A stretch of DNA of 64,000 nucleotides from Haloferula helveola (GTDB lineage Bacteria; Verrucomicrobiota; Verrucomicrobiia; Verrucomicrobiales; Akkermansiaceae). The first letter of the stretch is position 1. The number at the start of each line of letters is the position of its first letter. The stretch spans positions 1,674,001-1,738,000 of the forward strand of contig NZ_AP024702.1 of NCBI RefSeq assembly GCF_037076345.1, read 5' to 3'. A model generated the notes under the pieces. The model was not told where the DNA came from. It saw only the letters and a list, made by a program, of their open reading frames with translations, and ran no database searches. Both the position numbers and the translations under genes were made by a program. This document shows positions 42,958 through 52,652 of the stretch, in pieces.

Positions 42958-43842
42958 ATGGACGACCTCAAGCAATACCTGACCGACCGCGCCGCGGAGG
43001 TGGATGCGGCCCTCGATGCCTTCCTGCCGAAGGCGAGGCAACGGCCGGCCACGGTGCACGAGGCGATGCGCTACAGCCTGTTCGCCGGCGGCAAGCGCTT
43101 GCGTCCCGTCCTTTGCCTCGCGGCCGCCGAAGCCTGCGGGGGCGATCCGGATGCCGCGTTGCCCTCGGCCTGCGCGGTCGAACTGATGCACACCTACTCG
43201 CTGGTCCATGACGACCTGCCGTGCATGGACGACGACGACCTGCGGCGCGGCCGGCCGACCTGCCACAAGGTTTATGGCGACGGCATGGCGGTGCTGACCG
43301 GTGACGCACTCCTTACCGAGGCATTCCTGGTGCTGTCCGAGTCGTCACCGACCCGGCGCTATCCGCTGGCGGCCTTCGTCGCCGAGCTCGCGATCACCGG
43401 AGGTTCGACGAAACTGATCGGGGGCCAGGTCATGGACCTCGAGGGTGAGGGCAAGGACCTGACCAAGGCGCAGTTGGTGAAGATCCACGAAGCCAAGACG
43501 GCGGCGCTTCTGACGACCAGCATCCGGCTCGGCGCGATGAGCGCCAACGCCACCGATGGGAAACTCGAGTCGCTTTCCACCTTCGGTCACGCCCTCGGGC
43601 TCGCGTTCCAGGTCATCGACGACATCCTCGACGTCACGCAGACCACCGAGAAGCTCGGCAAGACCGCCGGCAAGGACGAGGCCGTGGCCAAGGCGACCTA
43701 CCCGGCCATCCTCGGGCTCGACAAGGCCCGCAAGGAAGCCCACCGCCTGACCAAGAAGGCGATGTCGGCCCTTGAACCCTTCGGCAGGAAGGCACACCGG
43801 CTTCGCCAGATCGCCGAGTATCTTCTGGAGCGAGATTACTGA
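42958..43842 (+). CDS. ispA: Farnesyl/geranylgeranyl diphosphate synthase
   Basis: The 294-residue trans-prenyl synthase has GGKRLRP (44-50), first Asp motif DDLPCMD (85-91), RRGRP (96-100) and second Asp motif DDILD (221-225). All of the motifs missing from the ComQ-like protein at 27554 are present here. The residue five before the first Asp motif is Tyr80, an aromatic size gate typical of short-chain (C15) synthases. It supplies isoprenoid precursors for quinones, undecaprenyl carriers and possibly the peptide prenyltransferase. Confidence 0.92.
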   Translation: MDDLKQYLTDRAAEVDAALDAFLPKARQRPATVHEAMRYSLFAGGKRLRPVLCLAAAEACGGDPDAALPSACAVELMHTYSLVHDDLPCMDDDDLRRGRPTCHKVYGDGMAVLTGDALLTEAFLVLSESSPTRRYPLAAFVAELAITGGSTKLIGGQVMDLEGEGKDLTKAQLVKIHEAKTAALLTTSIRLGAMSANATDGKLESLSTFGHALGLAFQVIDDILDVTQTTEKLGKTAGKDEAVAKATYPAILGLDKARKEAHRLTKKAMSALEPFGRKAHRLRQIAEYLLERDY

Positions 43843-43966
43843 CTTCCGAGCGAGCTCGCGGAGCCGAGGGAAGCCGGCTGCATGAGGAGTATAACAGGCG
43901 CGCCGCTCCAATTCCCCCCAGGCTTTCCCCTTGCGGGCAACAAGCGTCGGCGACGAAGCTCGGCGC

Positions 43967-44653
43967 GTGAAATGCGCTCACTGCGGAGGCCGGCTTGAAG
44001 GCAACCTGACGATCTGTCCGTTCTGCAACACACGGCAGGATGTCGACCTTCAGCAGATCCATTTCCGCGACCTCGGTAACGACGGATCCCTGCCCTGTCC
44101 GGGATGTGAATCGACCCTGAGCGTGATCGAGTTCGACGCCGATCCGAAGATCCGCATCGAGCGCTGCGAGTCCTGCCTCGGCCTGTTCTTCAATCCGGGT
44201 GAACTCGAGGCTCTGTTGGAAGCGAAAACCAATCCGCTGGTCTGGCTCGACCGCCAGCGGCTTTCGGAGATCTCGGAGAACTTCGGCTACAACCACGAGG
44301 TCATCTACCTGCGCTGCCCGATGTGCCGGGAAATGATGAGCCACCTCAACTTCGGCGGCCAGAGCGGGGTCATCCTCGACCGTTGCGGGACCCATGGCGT
44401 GTGGGTCGAAGGTGGTGAGCTGAGGCGGATGCTCGAATGGTGGCGAGCGGGAGGAAAGCACCTCCACCAGGCACACGAAACCCGCAAGGCGGAGCGACTG
44501 AAGTCGGTCGATATCCAGAGACAGCGGGCAAGACGCGCCTCGCGCAACTTCCCGCCGGACTCCGGTGCCGATCTGCCCGACGGCGACTACATGAGCCCGG
44601 GCGAGGCGATCGTCGACACGCTCAAGGACGTGCTGGCGTGGTTTGCCGACTAA
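43967..44653 (+). CDS. Zinc-ribbon protein with TFIIB-type zinc domains
   Basis: The 228-residue protein has several CxxC zinc-ribbon pairs: KCAHC at the start, ICPFC, then CPGC with a later CESC, and CPMC with CGTHG. This is the zf-TFIIB layout, two metal domains. GTG 43967 is chosen because KCAHC follows directly; a TTG 36 bases upstream adds an unlikely extension. No membrane segment. It is convergent with the response regulator (8-base gap). Role unknown. Confidence 0.78.
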   Translation: MKCAHCGGRLEGNLTICPFCNTRQDVDLQQIHFRDLGNDGSLPCPGCESTLSVIEFDADPKIRIERCESCLGLFFNPGELEALLEAKTNPLVWLDRQRLSEISENFGYNHEVIYLRCPMCREMMSHLNFGGQSGVILDRCGTHGVWVEGGELRRMLEWWRAGGKHLHQAHETRKAERLKSVDIQRQRARRASRNFPPDSGADLPDGDYMSPGEAIVDTLKDVLAWFAD

Positions 44654-44661
44654 CGTGGGTT

Positions 44662-45333
44662 TCAGCCGAGGCGCCGCGACATGTAATGGGCCACGGCTTC
44701 GGTACGGGAGCGGACATGCATCTTGGTGTAGATGTTCTTCAGGTGGCTGCGGACGGTCTCGATCCCGATGCCAAGATGGTCGGCGATCTCCTTGTTCGAA
44801 TAACCCTTGGTCAGCAGCACGAGCGTTTCCTCCTCGCGATGGGTGAGGGCCACCGAGGGATCGGAGAGTCCGGATTTCTTCCGGAAAGAGGCGACCACGT
44901 GGCGGGCGATTTCGCTGGTCATCGGCGCTCCTCCGTTGAGCACGTCCAGCAAAGCCGCTCGGAGATCGGCCGGCTTCGTCCGTTTCAACAGATAGCCATC
45001 CGCGCCGGACTCCAGCGCGAGGAAGAGGATCTCGTCCTCGTCGGACGCCGTCAGCATCACGATCGGGATGTCCGGCTTCATCGCCTTCAGGCGCGCGGTG
45101 CACTCGATGCCCGACATCCTCGGCAGGAATACATCCATCAGCACCACGTCCGGCAAGTTCTCGGGGATCATCCGGAGGGCGTCCTCGGCAGACGCACAGA
45201 CACAGGTGCATTCGAAGTCGGGGAATGACGAGATCAACCGCCTCCAACTCTCCCGGGTGTCGAGTTGGTCTTCCACCAGCGCCACCCGGATGCACGTCGC
45301 CCCTTTTCTCTCCTGCATCGCTTCTTCACTCAT
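44662..45333 (-). CDS. NarL/LuxR-type response regulator
   Basis: The 223-residue protein has a receiver domain with ED at 21-22, phospho-acceptor Asp67 in VVLMDVFLP and Lys117. A LuxR-type helix-turn-helix (about 155-215) contains LTHREEETLVLLTKGYSNKE and TVRSHLKNIYTKM. ATG 45333 is chosen because it overlaps the kinase stop by four bases (ATGA). It is the partner of the adjacent kinase. The operon runs divergently from the first PATR gene. Confidence 0.92.
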   Translation of the reverse strand: MSEEAMQERKGATCIRVALVEDQLDTRESWRRLISSFPDFECTCVCASAEDALRMIPENLPDVVLMDVFLPRMSGIECTARLKAMKPDIPIVMLTASDEDEILFLALESGADGYLLKRTKPADLRAALLDVLNGGAPMTSEIARHVVASFRKKSGLSDPSVALTHREEETLVLLTKGYSNKEIADHLGIGIETVRSHLKNIYTKMHVRSRTEAVAHYMSRRLG

Positions 45334-46877
45334 GACTTCACTCCCTCGGATCTTGGTTTTCCCGCTAGCGCGGATGGGGTGACCGCGGCCACCAGCGTGC
45401 CGGATCTCGCCGGCGCGCGACCGCGTACGCCGGCCTTCGGGATCGGCACCTCGAACTCGACGCGGCATCCCTCTCCTGGACGGGAATCGATCCGACACAC
45501 TCCGCCGACCTCTTCCATCCGCTCCCGCATGTTGCGGAGCCCGTTGCGCAGCGGATCCGCCGATTCCGTTTCAAAGCCCTTGCCATCGTCCTCGATCACC
45601 ACCGACAGGATCGGCCCCCGGACGTGGATCCGGAGGAAAAGCTCGGAGGCACCCGAGTATTTCGCGGCATTGTTGACCGCTTCCTTCACGCCCAGCAGCA
45701 GACTTCTCCTCAAGGGAAGATCGAGAGGCACATCCGGCAGGTCGCCATCCACATCGAGCCGGCACCGGAGCTCGAGCGCCTCGAGAAACCGCTGCGTCTG
45801 CTTGCAGGCATAGTTGGCGAAGTCCCGCAACGTATCGCGCCGGGAATTCACCATCCACACGACTTCATCCATCGCGCCGGAGACCGCCCGTGCCTTTTCG
45901 CACAACGCCTCGAGCCGCGGCCGCGCCAGCGAGTCGGTCGGCAATTCCGTCTGGATGACCTCGCCTTCGAGCGCGAGTTCGGTCAGACGCGCACCCAACT
46001 CGTCGTGGATGTCCCGCGCGATCCGGTCGCGCTCGCGGTTCAGCAGCTCCTGTGCGTTCGTGTGCAGCGAAATGCGGGCCATCAGGCGAAGACAGAGAAA
46101 CACCGCAAACGCCACCGCACACCACAGCAGCGCCTGGAACCAACCATACTGCCAGAAGCGGATGTCCACGGGCGGAGCCACATTCACCTTCACCAGCATC
46201 GTCGGCACCCGCTTCAGCCATTGGTCGGAGCGGGGAAGGTCGGAGCTGACCTCGATCGCATGCCCCCAGCCCGGCGGCGCCTCCCGGATGCTTTCCCAAC
46301 CGTTGACGGTGGCGGGAGCAATCCGCCAGTCCGTGTCGGACAGGACCTCGATGTCCTCGCCATTCGACAAATCGACCCGCAGGCCGAACTGCATGCCCGC
46401 CTCCCGGTTGTCGTTGAAACCTTCGACCGCCACCACGTGCCGACCCGGCTTCAACTGCCGGCCGAGTTCATATTCGGTAACACTCCGCCAGTCGCTTCCG
46501 GATCCGATCTCACGCCCGTCGAGCATCAGGCGATAGCCGTTGTCGACCGAGATCCGGATCCGCGCGTGCTCGACCTCCGCATCAGCGGGAATGACAAACG
46601 ACCTCCAGAGCCGGCAGGTCTGCTTGTCGTAGGTCTCCGGACTCCAGATCCACGGACCGACTTCCCACGCCTGCTTTGCCGATGTCACCGCCTCGGCGTT
46701 CGATGCCGAACCACTGGCGGACTCCTCCTCGTCCAACGCCTTCAGCGCGCACGACCATCCCATCAGTCCGAAGACGGCGGCGACAGCCACCCGTATTCCG
46801 GTAGCGCGATGGACGCATCGGAGGAGCGTCTGCGGGACGCTTGCGATCGCCGACGAATCCGGGTGCGCGACTTTCAT
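45330..46877 (-). CDS. Sensor histidine kinase (NarX/DegS type) with carbohydrate-binding-like sensor domain
   Basis: The protein (515 residues from ATG 46877) has a signal or membrane segment near residue 30-45 ending in a LMGWSC lipobox-like motif. An extracytoplasmic beta domain follows (about 70-210) with WIWSPETYDKQTCRLWRSF and GRHVVAVEGFNDN, similar to the N-terminal domain of bacterial rhamnosidases. A membrane helix lies at about 240-262, then HisKA_3 with the phospho-acceptor His about 290 in ARDIHDELG, and an HATPase domain with NNAAKY and DDGKGF. It likely senses an external ligand, perhaps a sugar. Confidence 0.88.
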   Translation of the reverse strand: MKVAHPDSSAIASVPQTLLRCVHRATGIRVAVAAVFGLMGWSCALKALDEEESASGSASNAEAVTSAKQAWEVGPWIWSPETYDKQTCRLWRSFVIPADAEVEHARIRISVDNGYRLMLDGREIGSGSDWRSVTEYELGRQLKPGRHVVAVEGFNDNREAGMQFGLRVDLSNGEDIEVLSDTDWRIAPATVNGWESIREAPPGWGHAIEVSSDLPRSDQWLKRVPTMLVKVNVAPPVDIRFWQYGWFQALLWCAVAFAVFLCLRLMARISLHTNAQELLNRERDRIARDIHDELGARLTELALEGEVIQTELPTDSLARPRLEALCEKARAVSGAMDEVVWMVNSRRDTLRDFANYACKQTQRFLEALELRCRLDVDGDLPDVPLDLPLRRSLLLGVKEAVNNAAKYSGASELFLRIHVRGPILSVVIEDDGKGFETESADPLRNGLRNMRERMEEVGGVCRIDSRPGEGCRVEFEVPIPKAGVRGRAPARSGTLVAAVTPSALAGKPRSEGVKS

Positions 46878-46950
46878 GGGTTGGCAGCGACCGCTTCGGT
46901 CTCGCCCACCATCCTTCCAGAAACCCGACACGAATCAAACCCGACCTTCT

Positions 46951-46993
46951 CCCCCTCTCGGGGGATGGACAAACTCCCGCGATCGGCTAGCGT
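46951..46993 (+). promoter_or_regulatory. Promoter module of PATR protein 1 with C5-N4-G5 inverted repeat
   Basis: CCCCC (46951-46955), TCTC, GGGGG (46960-46964), then A and TGGACA (46966-46971, -35), a 16-base spacer and TAGCGT (46988-46993, -10). PATR gene 2 has the same module at 52449-52491. The inverted repeat touches the -35, as a class II activator site would. Confidence 0.65.
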
Positions 46994-47055
46994 GCTACTG
47001 GAAGTTTTTGTTTTCCCCACAGCCGGCGATTCCCTCGTTCCCTTCATTTCGTTGA

Positions 47056-47081
47056 GCCCTGCCTGACTTCGGTCGCAGGGC
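47056..47081 (+). promoter_or_regulatory. Hairpin in the leader of PATR gene 1
   Basis: GCCCTGC (47056-47062) pairs with GCAGGGC (47075-47081), followed by ATCTTTG. It could be a weak attenuator or terminator inside the 147-base leader. It has no obvious copy upstream of PATR gene 2. Confidence 0.35.
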
Positions 47082-47140
47082 ATCTTTGTGGCTAAAAATC
47101 CATCCGGCAGGGTGATCCCTCGCCGCATCTTCGTACCAAC

Positions 47141-50100
47141 ATGAAAAGACCCTACGCCTTCCAAAGGCAGACCCTCCAAGGCACCGGTTTCCCGGCACAC
47201 CTTCAACCGTCCACGTTCACCTCCGCGCTCGCTTTCGCTGCAATGCTCGCGTGGTCATCATCGGCCGATGCCGGCCAGGATATCTACAACACGGCAGGTA
47301 CAACCAACTGGGTCTGCCCTCCCGGAGTCACCTCGATCCAGGTCGAATGCTGGGGTGGTGGTGGTGCCGGCGGTTCCGGAAGAAAGGACAATCAAACGAG
47401 CACCAACAGTGTTCAGAATGGCGGTGGCGGTGGCGGCGGCGCGTACGCAAGGACGATCGCCGTGCCGGTCACGCCCGGACTGTCCTACACGATCACCATT
47501 CCCCCGGCAGCCGTCAGCGGCTCGAACGGCACCACGACCAACAACAGCGGCGCGGTGAACGGAGGAACCGTGACCTTCGTCGGCGATAGCAGTGTCACCG
47601 TCACCGCTGCGGGCGGAACGGGAGGCCGGAACGTCTACGTCAACGGCACCAATACCGCGGCCTCGGCCGGAGGAGGAGCCGGTGGCACCACCGCCGCAAG
47701 CGTGGGCGATGTGAAATTCGCGGGCGGAGCCGGCGCAGCGGGCACCACCGGAGGAGGCAACGTCAGCGGCGGCGGCGGCGGCGGTGCGGGCGACAGCTCC
47801 AACGGTGGCGCCGGCCAGGGTGGAAACAACACCCCGGCAGCTGGCGGTGCCGGAGGTATCGTCGGCGGGGGCAACGGAGGCAACGGCGTGACCGGAGCAA
47901 CAACCGCCGGCAGCCAGGGACCGGGCGGACCCGGCCAGACGCCGGGAGGAGGTGGCGGTGGCGGCCACAATCTCGGGCAAAACACCCAATTCGGCGGCAC
48001 CGGCGGCCTTGGGCAGATCGTCATTACCTACACGACCGAGACCATCAAGGCCGACAACACCGACAACCTCGACCTCGGCTCCAGCTGGGTCGGCGGCAAC
48101 GCCCCGGGCACCGATGCGATCGCGGTCTGTAACAACGTCGTGACCTCCGCCAACACAACCCTTCTCGGAAGCGACACGACATGGGCGGGACTGGCGATCG
48201 AGGATCCTGCCGGCTCCGTTTCCATCGACGCCGGCAACACGCTGACCCTCGGCCTGGCGGTCACCGACATCGACATGTCGGCCGCGACCCAGGATCTCAC
48301 GCTGGACTGCGACCTCAACATGGATGGCGCACATATCTGGAACGTCGCGGCCGGCCGCACGCTCGCCCTTGGCGGCACCATCTCCGGCAGCTCCTCGGTC
48401 ACCAAGGCCGGCGACGGCACGGCAATCATCTCCGGCACCAACCAATCCACCGGAGGCACCACGGTCACCGCCGGCTCGCTGACCTACGACGTCAGCAGTA
48501 GTTACAATCCCGGAGGCACGGGCGGAGCAGCCGGCCTGCTCAACGTCAACGGCGGCAGCGCCGTGGCAACCCTCGCGGGCAGCTACACCGCCACCGGCAA
48601 CGGCAACGCCTACTGGGAAATCCGCAACGGCGGCGTGCTGAATTTCAGCGGCACCGCGAACGTGGCAGGTGCCGGCGGACTCCGGATCGGTGAAGGCAGC
48701 GCCGGCACCATGAACATGACCGGAGGCTCCCTGGACGCCGCGATGAACAGCGGCTCCAACCTCGTCGTCGGCAGAAGCGCTGGAGCAAACGGCACCCTCA
48801 ACATGACCGGAGGCGTCCTCAGCATCACCAACGGCGGCGGCATTTCGATCGCCAACGTGGCCGGCAACTCCGGCGTGATGACCGTCGGCGGAACCGGGCT
48901 GGTGGAATTGCTCAGCACCGGCAACTTCGCCATGGGACCGGGCACCGCCACCTTCAACCTGAACAGCGGCGGAACCTTCGTGCTCGGAGCCAACTCGAGC
49001 GCTTCCGGCACCAGCACCTTCAACTTCGATGGCGGCACGCTCAAGGCCGGCCGCTCGAGCACCGCGTTCCTTTCCGCCGGCATAACAGCGGTGAACGTCC
49101 TCGCGGGAGGCGCCACCATCGACTCGGATGAATTCAGCATCACCCTCCCCGGGGCGCTGCTGGAGGATGGAGTCTCCACGGGCGGAGGCCTGACCAAACT
49201 CGGCGACGGCGTCCTCACCCTCGGCGGTGCGAACACCTACACCGGCACCACCAACGTCAACGCCGGCACCCTCGAGCTATCCAGCGCGGGGACCAGTGTC
49301 TCCGATGTCGTTGTGGCAAGCGGAGCCGGAGCCGGAGCGCAGGTCGAGGTCGCCAACGGCCAGCACGCCAGCACAGGTGATCTCGCCCTGGGCAACGGCA
49401 GCGCGTTGGTCATCGACTACGGCACCACAGCTCCGAGCACCACGGTCGCTCCCTTGCTGGTCGACAACCTGAGCCTCGGAACCGGCCTCACCCTCGACCT
49501 TTCCGGCGATCTCGTGAACACACTCGCGGTGAGCCAGACGTACCCAATCGTCAGCTGGACGACCAGCGGCCCGGCGGACGGCTCCGGATTCACCACCGTC
49601 TTCCCCTTCCGCCTCGCAGGCACCTTCAGCGTCGCCGCGAACACGCTCTACTTCACCGTGACCGCCAATGCGATTGGCGCGATCTCGTGGAATACCGGCA
49701 ATGGCGTCTGGGACACGGCCACCACGAACTGGCTCGATGCGGCCTCCTCGCCCACCACCTTCGCCGACACGCTCGACGATGTGCTGTTCGGCGACGCCGC
49801 CGGGGCATCGGGCAATCCCATCGTCACGCTCAACACCACGGTTTCGCCCGTCAGCGTCAAGATGAACAGCTCCAGCCATGACTACACGATCAGCGGCACC
49901 GGAGCCATCAGCGGCGACACCGACCTCAACCTCGACGCCGCCAACACGCGGACCCTCACGCTGGCCAACGACAACACCTATTCCGGGGCGACGGCCATTT
50001 CCGGGGGAACTCTCAGCCTCGGCGACGGAGGAACCGGCGGCTCGCTCAACACCGCGAGCACCATCAGCCTGGCCACCGGAGGAGTCTTTGCCGTCAACCA

Positions 50101-52321
50101 GAGCGACACTGTCACGCAGGGCACCGAGTTCTCCGGCGCGCCCATTACCGGCGCAGGGGGCTTCGCCCAGACCGGCAGCGGGACGACCGTTCTGAATGCG
50201 GCCAACACCTACTCGGGCACGACCACGGTCAGCGGTGGCACGCTTCAGGCCACGGTCGACAGCGGAGTCAACGGCGTGGGCACCAGCACCTTGTCGATCG
50301 GACCGGGATCCACCCTGCTCCTCAATGACACCTTCACGACCTCGGGAGGCACGCTCACCCTCAACAATACCGTCACGGGAACGGGCCTGCTGCAGGTGCA
50401 GTTCGCCGCCGACACCAACCCGAGGAATATCCAGATGCCCAACGTCGCGGGATTCAACGGCACGATCCAGCTCTCGTCGCTCGGCACCACGGGGGACAAG
50501 TGGAATGCCACGGGCGTCGGAGCCACAGGAGCCGCTCTGGTGATCGACCCGGGCAACACGCTCTACGTGCCCAACGGCGTCAATCCGTCTTTCGCGGGCG
50601 GGATCAGCCTCAGCGGCAGCGGCAACAGCGAAGGACGCGGCGCCATCCGACTCTCCAACGGCACCCTGGGTGGAAACATCAGCCTGGCCGGTGATGCGAC
50701 CATCAATCTGGACAGTTCGGCGGCCAACGTCAGCGGCGACATCAGCAGCGGCGCCGCGGGAACGCAGACCCTGACGCTTGGAGCCACCGCATCGACGGGA
50801 GGCACCCTGAGCGGCATCATCGGCGGCGGCACCGGGACACTCAACCTCGCCACCGCGGTAGGCGGCACCCACACGCTGTCGAATGCCAACACCTTCACAG
50901 GCACGACCACGATCGGTGCCGGAGTCCTCCAACTCTCCGACATCGGTGCCCTGAGCACGACAACAGGAGTCGCGATGGCCGACGGAACACGGCTCCAGTC
51001 GACCCTCGACGGGGCGGTGGTGAATGCTCCGATCTCCATCGGCGGAGGCGGGACGAATGTGACAATCAACGCCCCGACCAACGCGCCGGGTGGAGGTGTT
51101 CCTTCAACGCTCGAGTTGAACGGAGTCATCAGCGGGGACGGCAACCTGACCCTGTCGAGCAGCGTCAACCAGAACGCCTTGTCGACCGTGTTGCTCAATG
51201 CCCAGAGCACCTATACCGGCAGCACCCTGATCACCCGGATCGGCTCGAATACCGCGACCCAGACGATCGTGAGGCTCGGCATCGACAACGCGCTGCCGGT
51301 CACCACCACGGTCACTCTGGATGGCGGCGACGGTGCCGGCACCGGCCGCTTCACGGAGATCAACCTGAATGGCTTCGATCAGGAACTCGCAGGCTTGGCC
51401 AACGAGATCCGGGCAACCAGCCGCCGCCAGCGGATCGTCAACAGCAACGCCCTCGACCACGCCACGTTGACCATCAACAGCAGCAGCGACTCCTTCTTCT
51501 CCGGTTATCTCGGAGGTGGGGGCGGCTCGGTCTCCGGCACGGCCACTCCGGGATCAACCGGTGGCGACAACTTCAGCTTGGTCAAGAACGGCACCGCCAA
51601 GTTCGCGCTCGACGTGACCTCCGGCGCCGGCGGTCTCAGCTACGACGGCGACACCACCGTGAATGCCGGCGTGCTCAGCCTCGGACGGATCAACTCGAAC
51701 AACGACACCTCGACCGTATCCGTCGCCTCAGGCGCCAGGCTCGAGCTTACCTTCGGCGGCACCGACACGGTGGCCTCGCTGGTACTCGGCGGAGCCACCC
51801 AGAACAACGGAGTTTACGGTCACACCAACAGCGGTGCCGACAACGGCGGACAGGGAGTCGGATTCTTCGACTCCTTCTTCGAACCGGGTTCGGGAACGAT
51901 CACCGTGCAAGGCGGCTACAGCGCATGGGCGGCGATCAACGCTCCGGTCACCGGCAACGATCCGGATGCCGACGAAGACCTCGACGGCGTGCCGAACGGC
52001 GTCGAGTACGTCCTCGGCGGAACCATCGGAACCAACGACCTCGACAAGCTGCCGACCGCCTCGACCAGCGGCGCCGACTTCCTCTTCAGCTTCGTCCGCG
52101 ACCAAGCGTCGATCGATGGCACGACGGCTGTCGTCATCGAAGTGGGCACGACACTTGCCTCGTGGCCCGACGTCTATGCCGTGCCGGGCGGTGCCACCGC
52201 GAACAACCCGGGAGTCACCGTCGTGAAAGACAGCCCGTCGGCAGGTTTCGACACCATCACCCTGACCCTCCCGCGCGCGCCCGACCCGGCGAAGTTCGGG
52301 CGCCTGAAGGTGACGCCATAG
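47141..52321 (+). CDS. Giant PATR surface protein 1 (1726 residues)
   Basis: The protein has an N-terminal signal segment (about 25-45) and a glycine-rich domain (about 46-290) with VTSIQVECWGGGGAGG. Many autotransporter-associated beta-strand repeats of the form TKLGDGVLTLGGANTYTGTT with GTLEL follow. The C-terminal region (about 1590-1726) has DPDADEDLDGVPNGVEYVLGG, a calcium-binding-like segment, and ends KVTP. A 200-residue module (about 733-926) is shared with PATR 2. It is likely a long beta-helical surface or secreted protein. Its leader carries the C5-N4-G5 promoter module, and it lies next to a two-component system. Secretion route not evident; no beta-barrel translocator domain was recognised. 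Confidence 0.88.
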   Translation: MKRPYAFQRQTLQGTGFPAHLQPSTFTSALAFAAMLAWSSSADAGQDIYNTAGTTNWVCPPGVTSIQVECWGGGGAGGSGRKDNQTSTNSVQNGGGGGGGAYARTIAVPVTPGLSYTITIPPAAVSGSNGTTTNNSGAVNGGTVTFVGDSSVTVTAAGGTGGRNVYVNGTNTAASAGGGAGGTTAASVGDVKFAGGAGAAGTTGGGNVSGGGGGGAGDSSNGGAGQGGNNTPAAGGAGGIVGGGNGGNGVTGATTAGSQGPGGPGQTPGGGGGGGHNLGQNTQFGGTGGLGQIVITYTTETIKADNTDNLDLGSSWVGGNAPGTDAIAVCNNVVTSANTTLLGSDTTWAGLAIEDPAGSVSIDAGNTLTLGLAVTDIDMSAATQDLTLDCDLNMDGAHIWNVAAGRTLALGGTISGSSSVTKAGDGTAIISGTNQSTGGTTVTAGSLTYDVSSSYNPGGTGGAAGLLNVNGGSAVATLAGSYTATGNGNAYWEIRNGGVLNFSGTANVAGAGGLRIGEGSAGTMNMTGGSLDAAMNSGSNLVVGRSAGANGTLNMTGGVLSITNGGGISIANVAGNSGVMTVGGTGLVELLSTGNFAMGPGTATFNLNSGGTFVLGANSSASGTSTFNFDGGTLKAGRSSTAFLSAGITAVNVLAGGATIDSDEFSITLPGALLEDGVSTGGGLTKLGDGVLTLGGANTYTGTTNVNAGTLELSSAGTSVSDVVVASGAGAGAQVEVANGQHASTGDLALGNGSALVIDYGTTAPSTTVAPLLVDNLSLGTGLTLDLSGDLVNTLAVSQTYPIVSWTTSGPADGSGFTTVFPFRLAGTFSVAANTLYFTVTANAIGAISWNTGNGVWDTATTNWLDAASSPTTFADTLDDVLFGDAAGASGNPIVTLNTTVSPVSVKMNSSSHDYTISGTGAISGDTDLNLDAANTRTLTLANDNTYSGATAISGGTLSLGDGGTGGSLNTASTISLATGGVFAVNQSDTVTQGTEFSGAPITGAGGFAQTGSGTTVLNAANTYSGTTTVSGGTLQATVDSGVNGVGTSTLSIGPGSTLLLNDTFTTSGGTLTLNNTVTGTGLLQVQFAADTNPRNIQMPNVAGFNGTIQLSSLGTTGDKWNATGVGATGAALVIDPGNTLYVPNGVNPSFAGGISLSGSGNSEGRGAIRLSNGTLGGNISLAGDATINLDSSAANVSGDISSGAAGTQTLTLGATASTGGTLSGIIGGGTGTLNLATAVGGTHTLSNANTFTGTTTIGAGVLQLSDIGALSTTTGVAMADGTRLQSTLDGAVVNAPISIGGGGTNVTINAPTNAPGGGVPSTLELNGVISGDGNLTLSSSVNQNALSTVLLNAQSTYTGSTLITRIGSNTATQTIVRLGIDNALPVTTTVTLDGGDGAGTGRFTEINLNGFDQELAGLANEIRATSRRQRIVNSNALDHATLTINSSSDSFFSGYLGGGGGSVSGTATPGSTGGDNFSLVKNGTAKFALDVTSGAGGLSYDGDTTVNAGVLSLGRINSNNDTSTVSVASGARLELTFGGTDTVASLVLGGATQNNGVYGHTNSGADNGGQGVGFFDSFFEPGSGTITVQGGYSAWAAINAPVTGNDPDADEDLDGVPNGVEYVLGGTIGTNDLDKLPTASTSGADFLFSFVRDQASIDGTTAVVIEVGTTLASWPDVYAVPGGATANNPGVTVVKDSPSAGFDTITLTLPRAPDPAKFGRLKVTP

Positions 52322-52341
52322 GTTACCGGTCTTCCGATTCC

Positions 52342-52375
52342 AAAGGGCGGGTGGAGTCATCCATCCGCCCTTTTT
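52342..52375 (+). terminator. Intrinsic terminator of PATR gene 1
   Basis: AAAGGGCGG (52342-52350) pairs with CCGCCCTTT (52365-52373). An inner TGGA/TCCA extends the stem, and the run TTTTT follows. Confidence 0.85.
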
Positions 52376-52448
52376 GCGCCCGGCTCCGGAGCAGCGCCTC
52401 CACAAACGGCGAACCCGGGAGGAAAAACCCTTCCCGCGGGAACTTTCC

Positions 52449-52491
52449 CCCCCGTTCGGGGGATAGACAACGTAATCGCCTTCTATACCGT
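52449..52491 (+). promoter_or_regulatory. Promoter module of PATR protein 2 with C5-N4-G5 inverted repeat
   Basis: CCCCC (52449-52453), GTTC, GGGGG (52458-52462), A, TAGACA (52464-52469), a 16-base spacer and TACCGT (52486-52491). Element order and every spacing match the PATR 1 module at 46951-46993. Confidence 0.65.
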
Positions 52492-52652
52492 GATAGCTGG
52501 AAGAATGGCCCGGTGTCTCGTGAAAGCCCGACCTGCATAGCTGGCAAGGGGCGATTCGGTGAAGCCGACCCGATTCCCTCAGCCTTCCCAGAACCCGGTT
52601 CCTGTTCCGTCGATAACGGACGGGATGCCGAAAACCCCGAAAAACCTCCAAC

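Larger units (their letters stand above)
52322..52652. other. Intergenic region between the two PATR genes
   Basis: About 330 bases holding the terminator of PATR 1 and the promoter module of PATR 2. No further gene is seen. Confidence 0.6.

Noticed and set aside
44662-46877. NarL-type two-component system as ComP/ComA partner of the ComX-like array
   Set aside because: It is about 17 kb away, the kinase lacks the polytopic ComP sensor, and its position and the shared PATR promoter suggest another role.
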